Notes under the pieces: model-generated
Seen by the model: only the letters and a program-made list of their open reading frames with translations
Told to the model about the DNA's origin: nothing
The model's database searches: none
DNA from: Lethocerus indicus
Lineage: Eukaryota > Arthropoda > Insecta > Hemiptera > Belostomatidae
Direction of reading: 5' to 3'
Length of the DNA stretch: 64,000 bases
Assembly: GCA_019843655.1 (NCBI GenBank)
Contig: JACDQD010000005.1
Location: forward strand, 13,977,575-14,041,574
Made by a program: the position numbers and the translations under genes
Shown here: in pieces, positions 11,384-24,690 of the stretch
How positions within the stretch are numbered: the stretch's first letter is position 1
Layout: every line of letters starts with the position of its first letter

Positions 11384-14300
11384 ACTGTGTGGCTTTTGAT
11401 GTGGGTTGGGTATCGCACGGCAGTCGTTTGATGGTATTGATGCTTCCATATTTGCTGGAATCATGAACAGATGCTATGGATGGGAATCTAGAAATTATGC
11501 GGTATATTAGAGAACAATTGAAATGTTCAAATTACCACATTCTAGTGAAGCGAGATCCAAAATGTCCACACAACATATTAAGGAAACTACTAGCTATTTT
11601 AATTCATTAAAATCTATTTTTATTCCGAGATTTATGACCGACAGAAATCTATTTATACCGTATACATTACTTAGGGGTCTCCGATACCCCAATATTTTTT
11701 TCTTATTATTTTATGTCACGACTACAATTTTTATAATTATATCTAGTGAAATTAAGTTTGGCGATACTACAAACAGCTCGTAGGATTCGTATTATACTCG
11801 AGGTCGGAATAAAGAGACAAAATTGTGCTGACAAAAAAAGGAGGGAATAAAATAAAACGGAAAACACAGTGGAAAAAGCGGAAAAGCCCCGTGGACACCG
11901 GGACTCCCTGGCATTGCTAGGAATTTCCAACTCGTTTGTCACGGTAAAATATATTTCTGCAGTCCTGCGAAGAGTTTAGTAATGCCTAAAATGTCTGAAA
12001 TGAGTAAAATAGCGCAGTTCGCCGGCAATTTTTCTCAACTTGAAATGAATTAATGAATGGCCGAGATGAATCGCCGCGGCATTTACATGTTAAACGGGCC
12101 CGGACGGGAAATTTCTTTCCAAGGTTCAAACAAGTTTAAATAGTTTTTTTTTACCTTTTAACTTAAATCATTGCGAAAGTATATTGTACAGTATAGTGTT
12201 AATGTTTGAAAAGACAGTTTAGCATAACTATTGTTCAATATAGATCTAGACTGCAAGAATTTATGGCAATTGTGTTTCCCAAACGAAGGCGAATAAACTA
12301 TTATAGATTCGTTTAGAGATATTTTTATTGTTTATATTTGTTAGTTATTCGTCGGTTAGACAAAATGATAACCTGATGACATTTATCTTGGGCCTTTTGT
12401 CGTTATATTTAAATAAAATTTTATAAAAATGGACCTATAAACAGATAATAGCATAAATTAAATTGGGCCCGTTGTTAACAGAAAAAGTGTCACTTTTACC
12501 TGCTCACCATTACCAAAAGGCCGAAGTTAACTACGAATTTACGGCCTAATTTAAATTCATTGCAATGCTCAGTTCGATTAAACGTTCGATTACGTCGACA
12601 TTTTCGGCCTTTTTCTTCAGCCTTCGTCGCTTTAATCATTTTTAACGTCCACCGAAACCCTAATCCACCAACACTGAGGGAAGCGGTCGTTAGCCGGACG
12701 ATAAAAAATTATCGGATTTTCATAAAATGAAACGGTCCGAGCGGGATAGGACGGAAAAAAGCCACCCGTATACGCCCAGAACAAAAAGGCCTCGGGGGCA
12801 ATATCTGTCCAGTATATTAAGCCGTCCGATATGAGAAGGGCCCGATATAAAAACGGTTAAGCGAAATATTTTTCAGCACCGGACCCTGTATTTTCGGATT
12901 TATAATAGGGCACCCGAATTCATAAGTGGGCCAAAAAATTCCCGGGAAATGATTTTCTGGAATCCGAAAGTAAAAAAGGCGCTCGTTAAGGTGCCTCTAT
13001 AAGATTTAGATTTATCCCGTTTGGCCAGCACTTGGTAGTTGACGCGTACTTTTTGAGAGACGCTGCTTTGAATCGATTTTCAATTAAGCGAGGAATTTTT
13101 GTGTTAAATTCCTTTCCTGATATTGGAACTTGTTTGGGTGCTTGTAGTCCTCTAGCTTACACTTGGATTGTCGGTGACTGTCCCCTGCCATCCTATAAAG
13201 AGCGGCGTATCTCCGGTAATCGTGGACAGCCCTTCGCCCGACTCGACATTGCAGCGATCCTCCCTCTTCCTCTCTCCCTCTTTCTTTTTCGCTTAACCGT
13301 CGTAATCTTTAAGAGCACCTGAGGGTTGATCCCTTTTACTAGTCCGCTCTGTCGAACGGATCTAGTTCAGTTTTATTCCCGGTAAAATCCGACTTTAAAG
13401 GGGGACTCCTTCCCGACCGTTTACGACCGTCGGACGGCTTACACGACTCCGCCGTTTGAGCCCTTACACTCCAATTTAGATTTTTCTCTCCTGAGACACA
13501 ATCGACCAGATAAAGCCGGTCCGCTTAGGGCCAATCGGGGTTTACATTGTATTGTAGTAGACCCAAAAAACAATGTTGATTCTGCTCAGAACTATTTTTA
13601 ATTTCACATTTTAATAAATATTTTTCCTGTTGACTCTAAACTCAACATTAATTGGTATAAAAGTTACTATTTATTTCAAGCTTGTTAAAAGGCTACAGAG
13701 TAGAGGCTAATTGTTAAAGGAATTGTTAAAGCTAATTCGATATAGATTTCTTACTACTGTACAAGTGTAGTATTTACCCTAGTGTATAGGAATAAATTAC
13801 TGTGCACCTGTATGCCCATTGGGCAACCGACAAAGAATCGTTGTACAGTCTGTGCTGTTGACACACGTTAGAACGATGTCTAGGTTACAGTTTGCACAAT
13901 ACCAGGCCATTGAGCCTTCGGCTGCCGGCATATTTAACTCAGTGAGACTGTTTCTCTTTCCGTAATCATTTCTTTTCGGGTTTAATGTTATTCCATTTTT
14001 TTTAATACGTACATTAACCATTTAAAGTTGAACATTCCTGTTACATTAATAACTTAATAATTACAATTTCAGATGCCTAATGAATTGACTTACAATACAT
14101 CTAAATAGTTATAACAAAATTATTCTCAGGATAGATTAAAAAATCCCCCATAAATAAGTTTTATGCGGTGGATGGCTACTCGGGCAGCCAAATTTAAATT
14201 TGAAACTACCGGTTCGGAACTAGCGGTCAACTAAGGAGTTGTAAATCTCCGACCGCGATTCTACTCTTTGATTTTAGAACGAGGACGAGAGAGAGACCCC

Positions 14301-15148
14301 GTGTTCGGGGGGTCCACTAGGCGGTACGCCCACGTCTTCCCCTTTTTGGGCGTTTATTGACCACAAAAATCCATCTCGTCCGGTGGTGACCGGTTCTGTC
14401 GGACCCGGCGTCTCTTCCTGTCTGCACCGGCGTGTACATCTAGTCGGAAACTGAAGATGTCTCTCTAATATTATAAAAACCGTACAACTATAATTTTTGT
14501 CCCAAATATTTCTGAATCAAGCGCAGCAGCAATTATTCTAATCTATAGAATGAGGAAACAGTTATATTTCAAATATTAATATACATTTCGCTGTAATAAA
14601 ACGCCAGTACGCAGAAAAAAACAAATAATAAATATACATACGAGCTCCTTTATAAATTATAAGTAATTTGTTAGTCGGCATAAATTTAAATTTGGTTGAA
14701 AACGAAGTATGACTAGAATCCTTAATTGGACGAACTCAATAAGATAGAGTATATTCGAACGGAAATGTAAAGCCATTAATAACTAATTACGTCTATGATA
14801 GGATTTTAGATTTGTAGAGTTAATAATGTATGATATATTGTGCTTTTGTTTCAATTAGTACATGTACAGCCGAAGCGTGTATATGAAATTCGTTATATAT
14901 AGCATCACAACGTTATGATTTATGTGGTACACTCTTTTTATAAACTTGTTTTCTGATAAATCAGTCATTTTTGATTAATTGTTCTCGGACGGTCAGCCCC
15001 AATATATTTCAAACTGCCAAAATTAGCACTGATATTGATTGAAGGGGTTCGGTCCTGTAAAATTTATTTTATTTTATTAATGAAGGGCTAAGAAATTATT
15101 ATTAAGTGTCTTACATTCGTGTCTAACTGTATGTTTCTTTTGTTTCAG
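10489..15148. other. non-coding stretch upstream of candidate leader exon
   Basis: No supported exon or RNA. It contains an ATTTGCAT octamer-like word shortly after 10855 within its neighbourhood, the compound (TA)n-(TG)n array at 11294-11380, and otherwise AT-rich unique-looking sequence. Short open frames (for example near 13032-13322 and 13797-14021) show no recognisable domain. Confidence 0.45.
11294..11380. repeat. compound (TA)n(TG)n microsatellite
   Basis: About 22 TA units run directly into about 21 TG units without interruption. Both halves are prone to non-B DNA: TA to cruciform, TG to Z-DNA. Poly-YI/VC and poly-TH reading frames over it are artefacts. Confidence 0.98.
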
Positions 15149-15186
15149 GTAATTACGAAATGCGTTGTTTTGCCGCAATTGAGAAG
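15149..15186 (+). CDS. candidate leader exon (start codon at 15160) for the C1-domain gene
   Basis: A strong acceptor (pyrimidine-rich tract ending TTTCAG at 15143-15148) is followed by a 38-nt segment and a donor GAG-AAG|GTAATT at 15187. The segment contains ATG at 15160-15162, then nine codons (MRCFAAIEK) that end exactly in phase 0. The C1 exon at 49751 begins in phase 0, so the two could be joined in frame, placing the C1 domain close to the N-terminus as in long tensin isoforms. The frame is also open upstream of the ATG to the exon edge, so it could instead be an internal exon entered in phase 1. I do not recognise the nine residues, and another exon may lie between. This is inferred from splice signals and phase only. 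Confidence 0.3.
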
Positions 15187-15371
15187 GTAATTTAATCAGG
15201 AAGTTAATCATACTTCAAAGAAAGTAAGTTTAATTAGCAAACCTTAAGTTTTATTAATTTTAGCCCTCCGCCTGTGGCCGGCTGATAAATAATTTAATTT
15301 CATAAGCGCTTGCCACGTAGACGGAGTCCAGAGAAGTTTGTTTCAAATTCAAATTTTTCGATCTCATATCA

Positions 15372-15373
<2 letters not shown>

Positions 15374-15427
<54 letters not shown>
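15374..15427. repeat. (TA)n microsatellite, 27 units
   Basis: Uninterrupted AT dinucleotide array about 190 bp downstream of the candidate leader exon. Confidence 0.98.
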
Positions 15428-15431
<4 letters not shown>

Positions 15432-16079
15432 ACGTATTGTCGGTGCATTAGTGCAAACTGTTCCGTAAGGGCGAGGTTCAGAACAGTGTTGATATTATAT
15501 CCTGGGGCGTATGTCCAAAATCAGACTAGTACTATGCGGGGTAGTAGGGATGGTATCTATGCCTAATATGCATTCCGATACAACATTACAACCAATCCCG
15601 TCCTAATTATCCCGTTCGGGATGACTCGTTACTCCTACGGTTAATTACATGCAATGTATATGAACATAATTCAGTTATCTGTACCAGCATTCATTGTGGT
15701 AGAGGAAACTCCCTTATTCATGTTACCACTTCGTATTTTCTCAAAATAATTCAAGAATATTAAAGACCTAAAAATTAAAGGCCTTTTAAGGATTACACAA
15801 GTAATGTGTTTATATTATTAATTATTAAATTTTCCTGATGAATGTTTTCCAATTAACGTCGATTTTTGCTTTCGGTTAAGTAAAATATCTTCCATTAATT
15901 CGTCATGAGGCTCTGTCCTCGAGATTAATAGTTCTCGACGTGTCACCAATGTATACCAATCGCTCGGGGTGGCCTGCAGGTAGGCTATGGTCAATTGATT
16001 TTGAAACCACGGGTTTGAAATGAAACTGTGTTCCGTTCATACCTAGGTACTCTTAAGTCAGTAATTGTGATGACAGGAT

Positions 16080-16320
16080 GGGTCGGACTTGACTCGTAAG
16101 GGCCGGATCCCGCCCGGCCACTGCACCGGCGACCGGCCGGTCACGCGCTCGGATTTTAACAGGAGAATCATCATATCGTGGGTTGGGAATTATCGTGGTT
16201 GAAGAGGAGGCTCCTTTGTAATTCACACCTGAGCGGGCTCCGAAATGATCGAACCGTATCATTTTCGAAGGTGCCGGCCGACCCGCCGGCTCAGCAATTA
16301 CCGGCAATCCGGAGCCCAAT
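16080..16320. other. GC-rich, CpG-containing island
   Basis: Dense GGCC, CCGG and CG words in an AT-rich setting. Overlapping open frames on both strands are explained by composition. No domain recognised. Confidence 0.35.
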
Positions 16321-19300
16321 TGGAATGCCCGCGTTTGATTTTTCCATCGAACTCGTTTTTAACTCTTATAAAAAGTTGGAAATAGGCTCCGACTTAAGGA
16401 CGGACTCTTTATTAATTCAATAGCTGCTTAAGGACAGGGCCTGGGGTTGGTATAAACTCCGACTGAGTTCTCAACCCGCCCGGATAAAAGAAATAATTGT
16501 TTAAATTTGTATCGATTGCATTGTTGCTTTCTGTAATTCAAATTTCACTGTATTATAATTCCACATGTGGTCTATAGTCACGGGAACATATTTAATTTCC
16601 CATTTTTCCGCTGAAGGTAAAATAAGATTGTAGAAATTTAATTTACCAATCCGTTCCTCTGTTCTTGGTTGTGTGAAAAGGCATGTTGGGCGGAGTACAA
16701 TAGGATAAACCATATTATTTTTCAATGCTTCCATTGGTGCCCATCCCTGATATTATGTAAGGGCGAAATCAATTTACACAAATTACTTTAAAGGGTAATG
16801 GCATCGCATTAAATTAAGGATTACATTAGCGCGTTATTATGTACAGAACCGCCGCGTGCTTTATGTGAACCACAATATCAAAAAACAAAGTGGTTGAAAT
16901 GTACTTCATTGTTGTTGCGACAGGCATACATTTAATTAAAATATTTATTTTTCTTTTTTTTATTAAGGATTCTGCTAATTTCGATTTTTTTTATAAATTA
17001 TTATTTCATTTTAGTTTCTTAATATAATTTTTTACTGTAAATCATTCAATGATTTTAAAGACTATGACATTAGAAAAAAAATGTTTCCAACAGCTGAAAA
17101 CATGGTAAAATTGATAGATAAATTAAATTACTGAGGTGAAAGGAATTTGTACATTTTTGCCCAAGTGTAAAATCAAATGAAGGATACATTTCCTTGTGGT
17201 ATCGTCGAGTGGGCTCTCGACCGTATTTTATCGGTGTAAAGCCTATCGCTTACAATTGGTCTCCAGAGGCTAACTTAGGCGATAAACCCTCCCCAGGTGA
17301 AAATTCTGTTTAAATTCATTGCTTAGCCTATGATAGTCCGTTAGGTCTCCCATAAAACTCGGGGACGCTCCCGCACGGGGTACATTAACCGAATTAGGCT
17401 ACCTTGCTCGTAGAATAAAAAGTTAATCTGTTTATGGAACATACACAATGTGCTAAACATGCTAAGGAACATATTCGGTTTGGATAAAATAATAATCAGG
17501 GCCAGAACTGAACGATATTACTAAAATTAGGAAATGAAGACGAATTAGTTTTTATTGCGTGACGGGAGAAATAGAGAACGCTGAAATTAATTTCCCTCCA
17601 CTCAGAGAAAGGTAAAGAATTGGGTAAAAAATTGTTTTACCATTTATAAGTCAAACCAAGAAATGAGTGCAAAATTGACTCCAGATTTTTATCAATGATT
17701 TAATGGTAATAAATTTTCAAAGTTATGATTTTCTGTTAACACTTGAGTTTGTGCTGTGAGAATAATCGATGTTTGGATGCTTCAAAAACATCTTTGGATT
17801 TGTTGTCGATCGGTCGCTTTCAGACTGATTGGATTTACTTTTTATTATTGGATAACCCCTGCGGATAATTCGATTTAGCTCTAGCCCCGTCCTTGATGTT
17901 ATTTACAGCACGGGAAGTAAATAATTAAAAATAGTATTCACAATCAAACTCATTAAAAAAAGGTGAAATATGCCAATTATCTTCTTTTCTAGGGAATAAG
18001 TTGCTGCAAATCAGTTTCCGACTAAAATATTGTTCATCACTTTTGTGTTCACTCATTATCGTATTGAGCTAGGCCGGGTTATCAAAAGATGATACGTCAG
18101 ACCCCTCGAGGTGTCCCAAATAACTAAAAGTTAATATATTTATTAACACTTGAACTTGTATCTTTCTGTAAAGAATTGAAATGGAATCTATTCCGTCAAA
18201 CGCGATTCCAGTCTAACCTTGGGGTCATCCTTTTCCAAGGCAACTTCCCGGTGGAGACTTCTAATTGTAAAAGTTTTCGGGTCGACCCCGGCTGTAAAAT
18301 TTTTCTTGGCGCCCGACATAATTGTCTTGTAATGGGATAACAATTAATTTACGGAGGTGAAATGAAAACGGAATTTAAAATCGTCGTCTCCGACCTGTTT
18401 TTTTACCAGTTTTGCAAATTAGCGTTTAATTTGGGAACGAAAATAAACAGCGGTTAGCGTTGGCCGTTTGCAGCGGCCCGCATTATTCAGAGCACGGCAT
18501 TGAATAAATAATTACGAAGACTTTTTTCGGGACGAGATAAAGGAGCTAGTTACGTCATAGTTATGTTTGTTTGCTTGTAATCCTGCATTTTTAGTCCTCG
18601 CTATATCCGGACGTGCATTGATTCACATCCTGGTATTACTTCACCAGATGATGTAATTTTCAGTGCGGCGGTCTCGAACGTTCGTGAAGCTAATTAAAAT
18701 ATTCGAGATAAATATCAAAACATATATGTGTTTTTAACCCTAATTAAGCATGCTCTGCTTGCCGCCATTCACTCCTCTAAAGTAGTTATGGCAATAATTA
18801 ACTTCTCTTTTATTACCATGTATAGTGTAATAACTTTGCTACCAGTTATAGTTTGCATATCCGATAATAACTAGTGCACACATCACTGCAAATAAAACAG
18901 AGTAGTATTCATGGAAGATATATGTCAGATATATGCTGAGATTTTCTTAACTGGGTTATAAACTAACACGTATAACTTTATAGCTTAAACAGCAATCGAC
19001 ACCACACCAACAAACTCCGATGGCTGAAATGGTCATATACATTACTATATTGCAAATTATCTAGAATTGAAAAATTATTTATTTGAAATCAGCTACATGT
19101 GAGTGAAAGACAGCGTCTAGCTATAAGGTTACACCAGTATAGCAAACGAACGACAAAAAATAATTATGTGATACTATTCGTATGCCCTCAGCCAGATTTT
19201 CCTTAAAAGGATAAGCGCGAAAACAGTGTTTTAATAAGGACTATCCCGGCTGTCATAAGTGGTAATGGGCGGAGACGTGATACGTAGGATTAAAAAATTG

Positions 19301-20239
19301 GGCGGCTGAGTAGTCTTCTGTGTATCTTCCGATAGTAGACTGAATCGAACCGATCGATAGGGAATGGTGGTTCTGGCGGTTGGTGTGGGAAATGGGCTGA
19401 GCCCCATTGACCCATTAGGCCTTTTCTCATTGAGCCGCTCCGGCCACGGCCCGACCCGGTACACTTGGGATACCCGAGTGGCTAATTGGGGTTGGCCACG
19501 TGATCGGCTACGTGGGTGGCCACCCCTCTTTCACTCCCCCCCCCCTTAATTCTCGTATGTGATTAAGGAAAATTTCGTAACGCGTCGGATCAATAAAGAC
19601 TTTTCTTACAGCCGTGGGAAAACCTTCAATATCTGTCAGTCGCATTGTACTTGCGACGAAGCAACATAGAATGAATAGTGGAAGCTTAGAAACATTATTG
19701 GCAACATTTATGAGAGATATTATGGTCAATGGTTTAATAATATCGTTGAAAAACCTGTTTTTCTAATTTTTATACTATAATTCTTCTTTATTATATTTTA
19801 TTTAAAGTAAATTATCCGTCACATTAACGCATGACCGAACCTCGTGATGTTTGTGATGGGCAGGAGGCCAAGTAAAAGGAAGACGATGATAGCAGCAATG
19901 ATGTAAGAATAATGCGTAGCTTCTTCTACTAATGTGTTGCATTTGATTCATTATGTTATGTAACTTTTTAGCACTTTAAAATCTATTTCGATTCTATTAA
20001 TAATCTTCTGAGCGTATTGTTAATATCACCGTAGCTAAGTATAAAATTCTTCATCCGGGGCTTACTTGTTAAAAATGTATGTCTTCAATACCAACGTGAA
20101 TAACACATTCCGACTAGTATTCTTCTAAATCGTATAGAAATATTTCTTGACCAACTGTTCAAAAGAACTCGGACGTTAAACAGGAGCGCGAAGTGGTGAT
20201 TTACTGCCTCGATTTTATTATCTAATTCCGAGGACAATT

Positions 20240-20520
20240 TCTCTACAGGGAGGGAGTAGACCCGGGCTGAATATGAAATGTTTATGGGGCTCGTTAAGGG
20301 GGCCCCGGTCGACGCCAGCTTCGGGCCGATCCTTTCTCCGGCTATTTATGCGGCTTTTCTTTGGCGGGGGCGCGAACCTAGGCCGGTTTTTGTTCCGGGG
20401 CCGCGTGGGAGTGCCGCGCCCGCCGCTTTAACCTTTGGGCCGACATTGAACTCCGGCGAATCCGCTGTCAGGACTCAGATATCTCTGAGTCCGCCTAGCC
20501 CAGCCGGGGACCTTGGTACC
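20240..20520. other. GC-rich, CpG-containing island
   Basis: GC-rich block with a 104-codon plus-strand frame (20278-20592) rich in Gly, Pro, Ala and Ser. It has no homology that I recognise and no splice context. More likely a compositional island or regulatory element than a gene. Confidence 0.35.
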
Positions 20521-22428
20521 ACCTCGGAACGTATTAAATTTATCGTGATTTTTATGACGTATCGGTACTTAATAGTATCAAACTCGTTATAATCAATTGA
20601 GAAAAAGCTAAGTATTGTTCGTCGATATCTTAATTCCGATCGGGTTTCCGACATTACTTACGCATTAGACGAGAAAACGGATTCTTACTCCATTCAAAAG
20701 CGTTCAAAAATTGCGTTATTCGCTATTGTAAATTACCGGACATAGGTAAATCGGTTTACCGTTATAGGTATATTGCCATATATATCAGATCAATTATTTA
20801 CGTAGATCTTTAACTCACCAAGACTGCAATCCTAATCTTCGGCATTCTTCAACACTTTTTTCAAATTTCTTGATCCGATTTTGAGCCCGATACATAAATT
20901 AATTTAAACGTATTCTAAGCGGATCTTCAAACGCGCCGTGTCAGTTAAATATAGGCGGCGGTCAGGTAATTTCACGCTTTAACGTTTAGGCGCTTCGGTG
21001 AAATGGATTTATGCGCCGCTTTGAAGGCACCAACAGAGGCCAGGTAATCCTTCGATTATGTTTATGCTCTCGTTCCCGTTCAGTATTTCAATGAATGGTC
21101 ACGCGCTCATTTGTTTCATCACTGACACAATGTACAGTACATTTCATTACCAGCATCTGTTTTTCATAATACTATATTAATTTTCTTCTTTAGGAATTTC
21201 AATTTCACTGCATATAGTTTGCACTTCTTAGTTTATTAACGTTCTCAATGGTTAGGACATGTTGAGATTTACATTTTATATCACGTTTATATTTTTCTAT
21301 TATATATTGTAGTAAGTAATAAAATTGGGACTATGTGAACACTGCCGTGGGACAGCAGTTGAACCATCCCACCTGGAGACGAACCCCGGTCAACACGTTC
21401 ATGCTGCGTAAATAATTTCTATTAAGGTGGATAATTTATTGTATATGTACGTTTTAATGTGTATATATACTATATTTACAAGTCCTTCTTTCTGTCTACG
21501 ATAAAGGAGAGCCTCGCTCATTTCTCTTGTCAACATTCGATCACAAGATAGGGTTTTATTTCGTAATAATCGTATAATCCGGTGAAAGGTCGGGTCATTC
21601 TAGTACAGTAATTCGCAGTGTTGTCTTTTCATACTGAGGTGAATTGTTATACCATTCCCTCAGGAATGACCTTTCCCTGTTTACGATTGCGCCAGTGTCT
21701 TTTCCCTTCGGTTTGGCTCGTGGAGACAGATCGGGTTGGATTAAATCCAAATTGGACGAGGTCCGGTGATCCCAATACCTCCTGCAGTTTTCTTATGTGA
21801 ATAAAAAAGAAACACTCCTAGACATTCTTTTTGGTGTTTCATTTCTATTACATTTTTACAAAAAATTCTTAAATAAATTAATCTGAATCATGTTTTATTG
21901 TATTATATGGATAGTAGTATAAGTGAGTTTTTGTCTCACAATTTTACTAACAGAAGGCAACGGATAATATTGAGATATTCGTTGGAGTTTACGGGGAGAA
22001 GAGTGTTCTGAAGCCCAGCGAACCTGTGCGAGTTTTTCTAAAACCCTTTGCCATCACTAAACCCCCAAGGATAGGTTCAGCGCCATATTCCAGTAATACC
22101 GCGTGTCGTTGACGTATAACGTATTGGAGATCGTTTTAACAGCAGTGAATGGTCCGCAGGTACTCGGTAGGGAATGGCAACGGAGACTAGACAGTCATAA
22201 CAGGCAGGAGCAATAAGTTTAAGTGGGGATACATGACCCAGTTTCTCGTCTCCCCGATTTGAAGTAGGCAGCGTTACACAACCACTCTTCCAATTCAATT
22301 TACTTCCTTCCGGATTCATCCCCGGACGGTTGGAAAGCGGGAAGCAGGAGCCGAGGGATTACCACCGAGTGCTAATGCATTAGGGAACATTTCAAGAATT
22401 GAAATAACCCTCACAGGAACGAATCCTC

Positions 22429-22431
<3 letters not shown>

Positions 22432-22469
<38 letters not shown>
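22432..22469. repeat. (TA)n microsatellite, 19 units
   Basis: Uninterrupted TA array of 38 nt. Confidence 0.98.
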
Positions 22470-22470
<1 letters not shown>

Positions 22471-24058
22471 GTTATAATTTATTATAAATACATTTTGGGA
22501 ATATAAAAGATAATGTATGTCTAGAGGGTATCGTCGGACAAATGTCATGGTATAATCTATGAACCTATTTATTGAAATATTATGTTCGGAATATGTGAAC
22601 TTTTAATTCTCAACTTAAGGTGCTGAATTATACTCGTTTGTGTGAGTACCAAGTTTCTATAATTAGTCGATTATCAAAAATGAAATATGCCATTAAATTT
22701 AATTTGCGTTTATATATTATATATTAATACCAGGGATGGCATGATATTTATGACACACTATTTATATTTCCTATAACCCTTCGTTTTCAAGTTGGTTTCG
22801 CAAGGTAGAGCTTAACGCTCGGTTGCATATATGGTAACCAGAAGCAGTGTCTAAATTCGTGTCCGAATACCAGGATTGACTTTCGTTCTGAGCTCGGGCA
22901 ACGAGGCCGGCATATTTCCCGCGGGGAAAGGGACTCGATATTAATGCGGGAATCCCATTTGCGGAGCGTCCTCATGAGAGTTGGCGGCGGAAGTGGCCTG
23001 TCCGGCCCGCGCCCAGGTCAGTCCCCAAATTGCCCACGAATTGAATAAGTTCAGTTGGAATGAACTTCTGAATTGTCCTCGGCAGTAAGGACCCCGGCCG
23101 ATACGTACACAATATATAGAACACGGATACCTTAGATTTCATTTCGTGGTTCCTATCGCTACTGAAATGCCTGCAGTTATGTTGCGTAGGAATTCTGTTG
23201 TAGTAAGTCTACAGATATTGTAATTGGCCATACATGCGAAATAAAAAGGAAAAATCAGAAGAAGTGTGATATTTTAATAACTAATGACGAAGTGTTGGGG
23301 TTCCAACGCTGGCCGATAGTCGAAAACCATGGACCCACTTAGACCGGGATGAAGGGGGTTCCGGCGCCGTTATATAAATTAATTTAGCGCCCCATATTCT
23401 GAGGCCGCGCAGTCACGAAGTTGGCCTGCAATCAGGTGATGGAGGCACCCCTCTTAGCTCCTGGAAGACTTCAATTAACCGGCGTTAAATCCGACCATAA
23501 CCAAACACCCACTTATGCCCTTCCCCCCCTCACTCAGCGATGGAAAGCGCAGATAACCGGACTAGGCTCAATTAGCAGGATACGTGACGGAAAAATGATT
23601 TACACCGAGCTGTCCAGAGTCAAATAAATATTCGTGACTCGCTCACTTAATTGAAGACGCCTGCTTAATATATCGGACCGTACTGTAGGATTATTTTTCC
23701 ATGGAATCCATAGTTCTATACGTGATCTCTTCTCCTTGTACAATGAAAATATGTAATGCATCTTCCGAACGTTGGTATTTCTCCGACAATTTTACCGCCT
23801 TATGGAATAGTTTAACGATTTCGGAAAGCAAAATTAATTATTTCTTAAGTTATAAGTCACCTTCCTTTACAATTCATAATCGGAGACCCATGATTTTAAT
23901 ACAAATATTACTTAGCATTATTCCTACAAACAAATTTTTGTTCAAAAAGTATAGTGCGGCTAACATTCTTATTATAAAAAATGGAGCGCTTTAAAACATA
24001 AAAATTTGAAATTCTGTTAATGCATTTCAATGTATATTAAACATTTAATTGTTTTGGT

Positions 24059-24086
<28 letters not shown>
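24059..24086. repeat. (TA)n microsatellite, 14 units
   Basis: Shortest of the TA arrays in the window, 28 nt, followed by CATATA. Confidence 0.95.
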
Positions 24087-24092
<6 letters not shown>

Positions 24093-24296
24093 GTTTAAGC
24101 CTTTATATTTGCTATGAAAAATCAGTGTCTACCCTGTTAAAGGAATTCCAGTACCTGGTCCCGTTCAGAGGGGATTAATTTAACGCTATTTTCCCAGATT
24201 GGAATTCCATTCACAATAACAGGCTGCGCTTGTGGCATTCGATTTCGAGTGGAATTCGGGAATCCGGGTTCAAATATCGTTAAATATTAGAACCTT

Positions 24297-24690
24297 TGGA
24301 ATGAAGCGGATCGTGGACGGTGGCGGCACCAGAGGGAGGGGGGCTTAACCACGCCTAAGTGCGAAGTAGGGCTGGAGGTGGTTGTGGGGGGGTGAGGTAG
24401 TATTGATTGTGTAAGTGAACAATATACGTACCTGTGTGCGCTAGTGTGTGCACGAAGAAAGTGATGGGAATAGGAGATAGGGCGGAACGAGAGAGGGAAT
24501 GCGACATAGTTATTGATGGAGTGGGCCGGGATGGTTGAGAAACCGGGAGACGAGGACCGTGGGAGATGGAGGCATCCGGGGCCCAAGAAGAAACGGGGAA
24601 AGGGACAGAGGAAGGGGAATAAAGCGAGACAGTGAGAACTGCGTGGCTGGCCCTCCCAAAGTGGAGAAGGGGAACAGGGAAGAAGGGTTG
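24297..24690. repeat. purine-rich (plus strand) low-complexity tract
   Basis: Nearly 400 nt in which the plus strand is dominated by A and G, with GGAG, GGGAA and GAGA words. Stop codons are therefore scarce on the minus strand. Two overlapping minus-strand frames (150 and 120 codons, Pro/Ser/His-rich) result from this skew and have no domain likeness. Such tracts can form triplex DNA. Confidence 0.55.
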
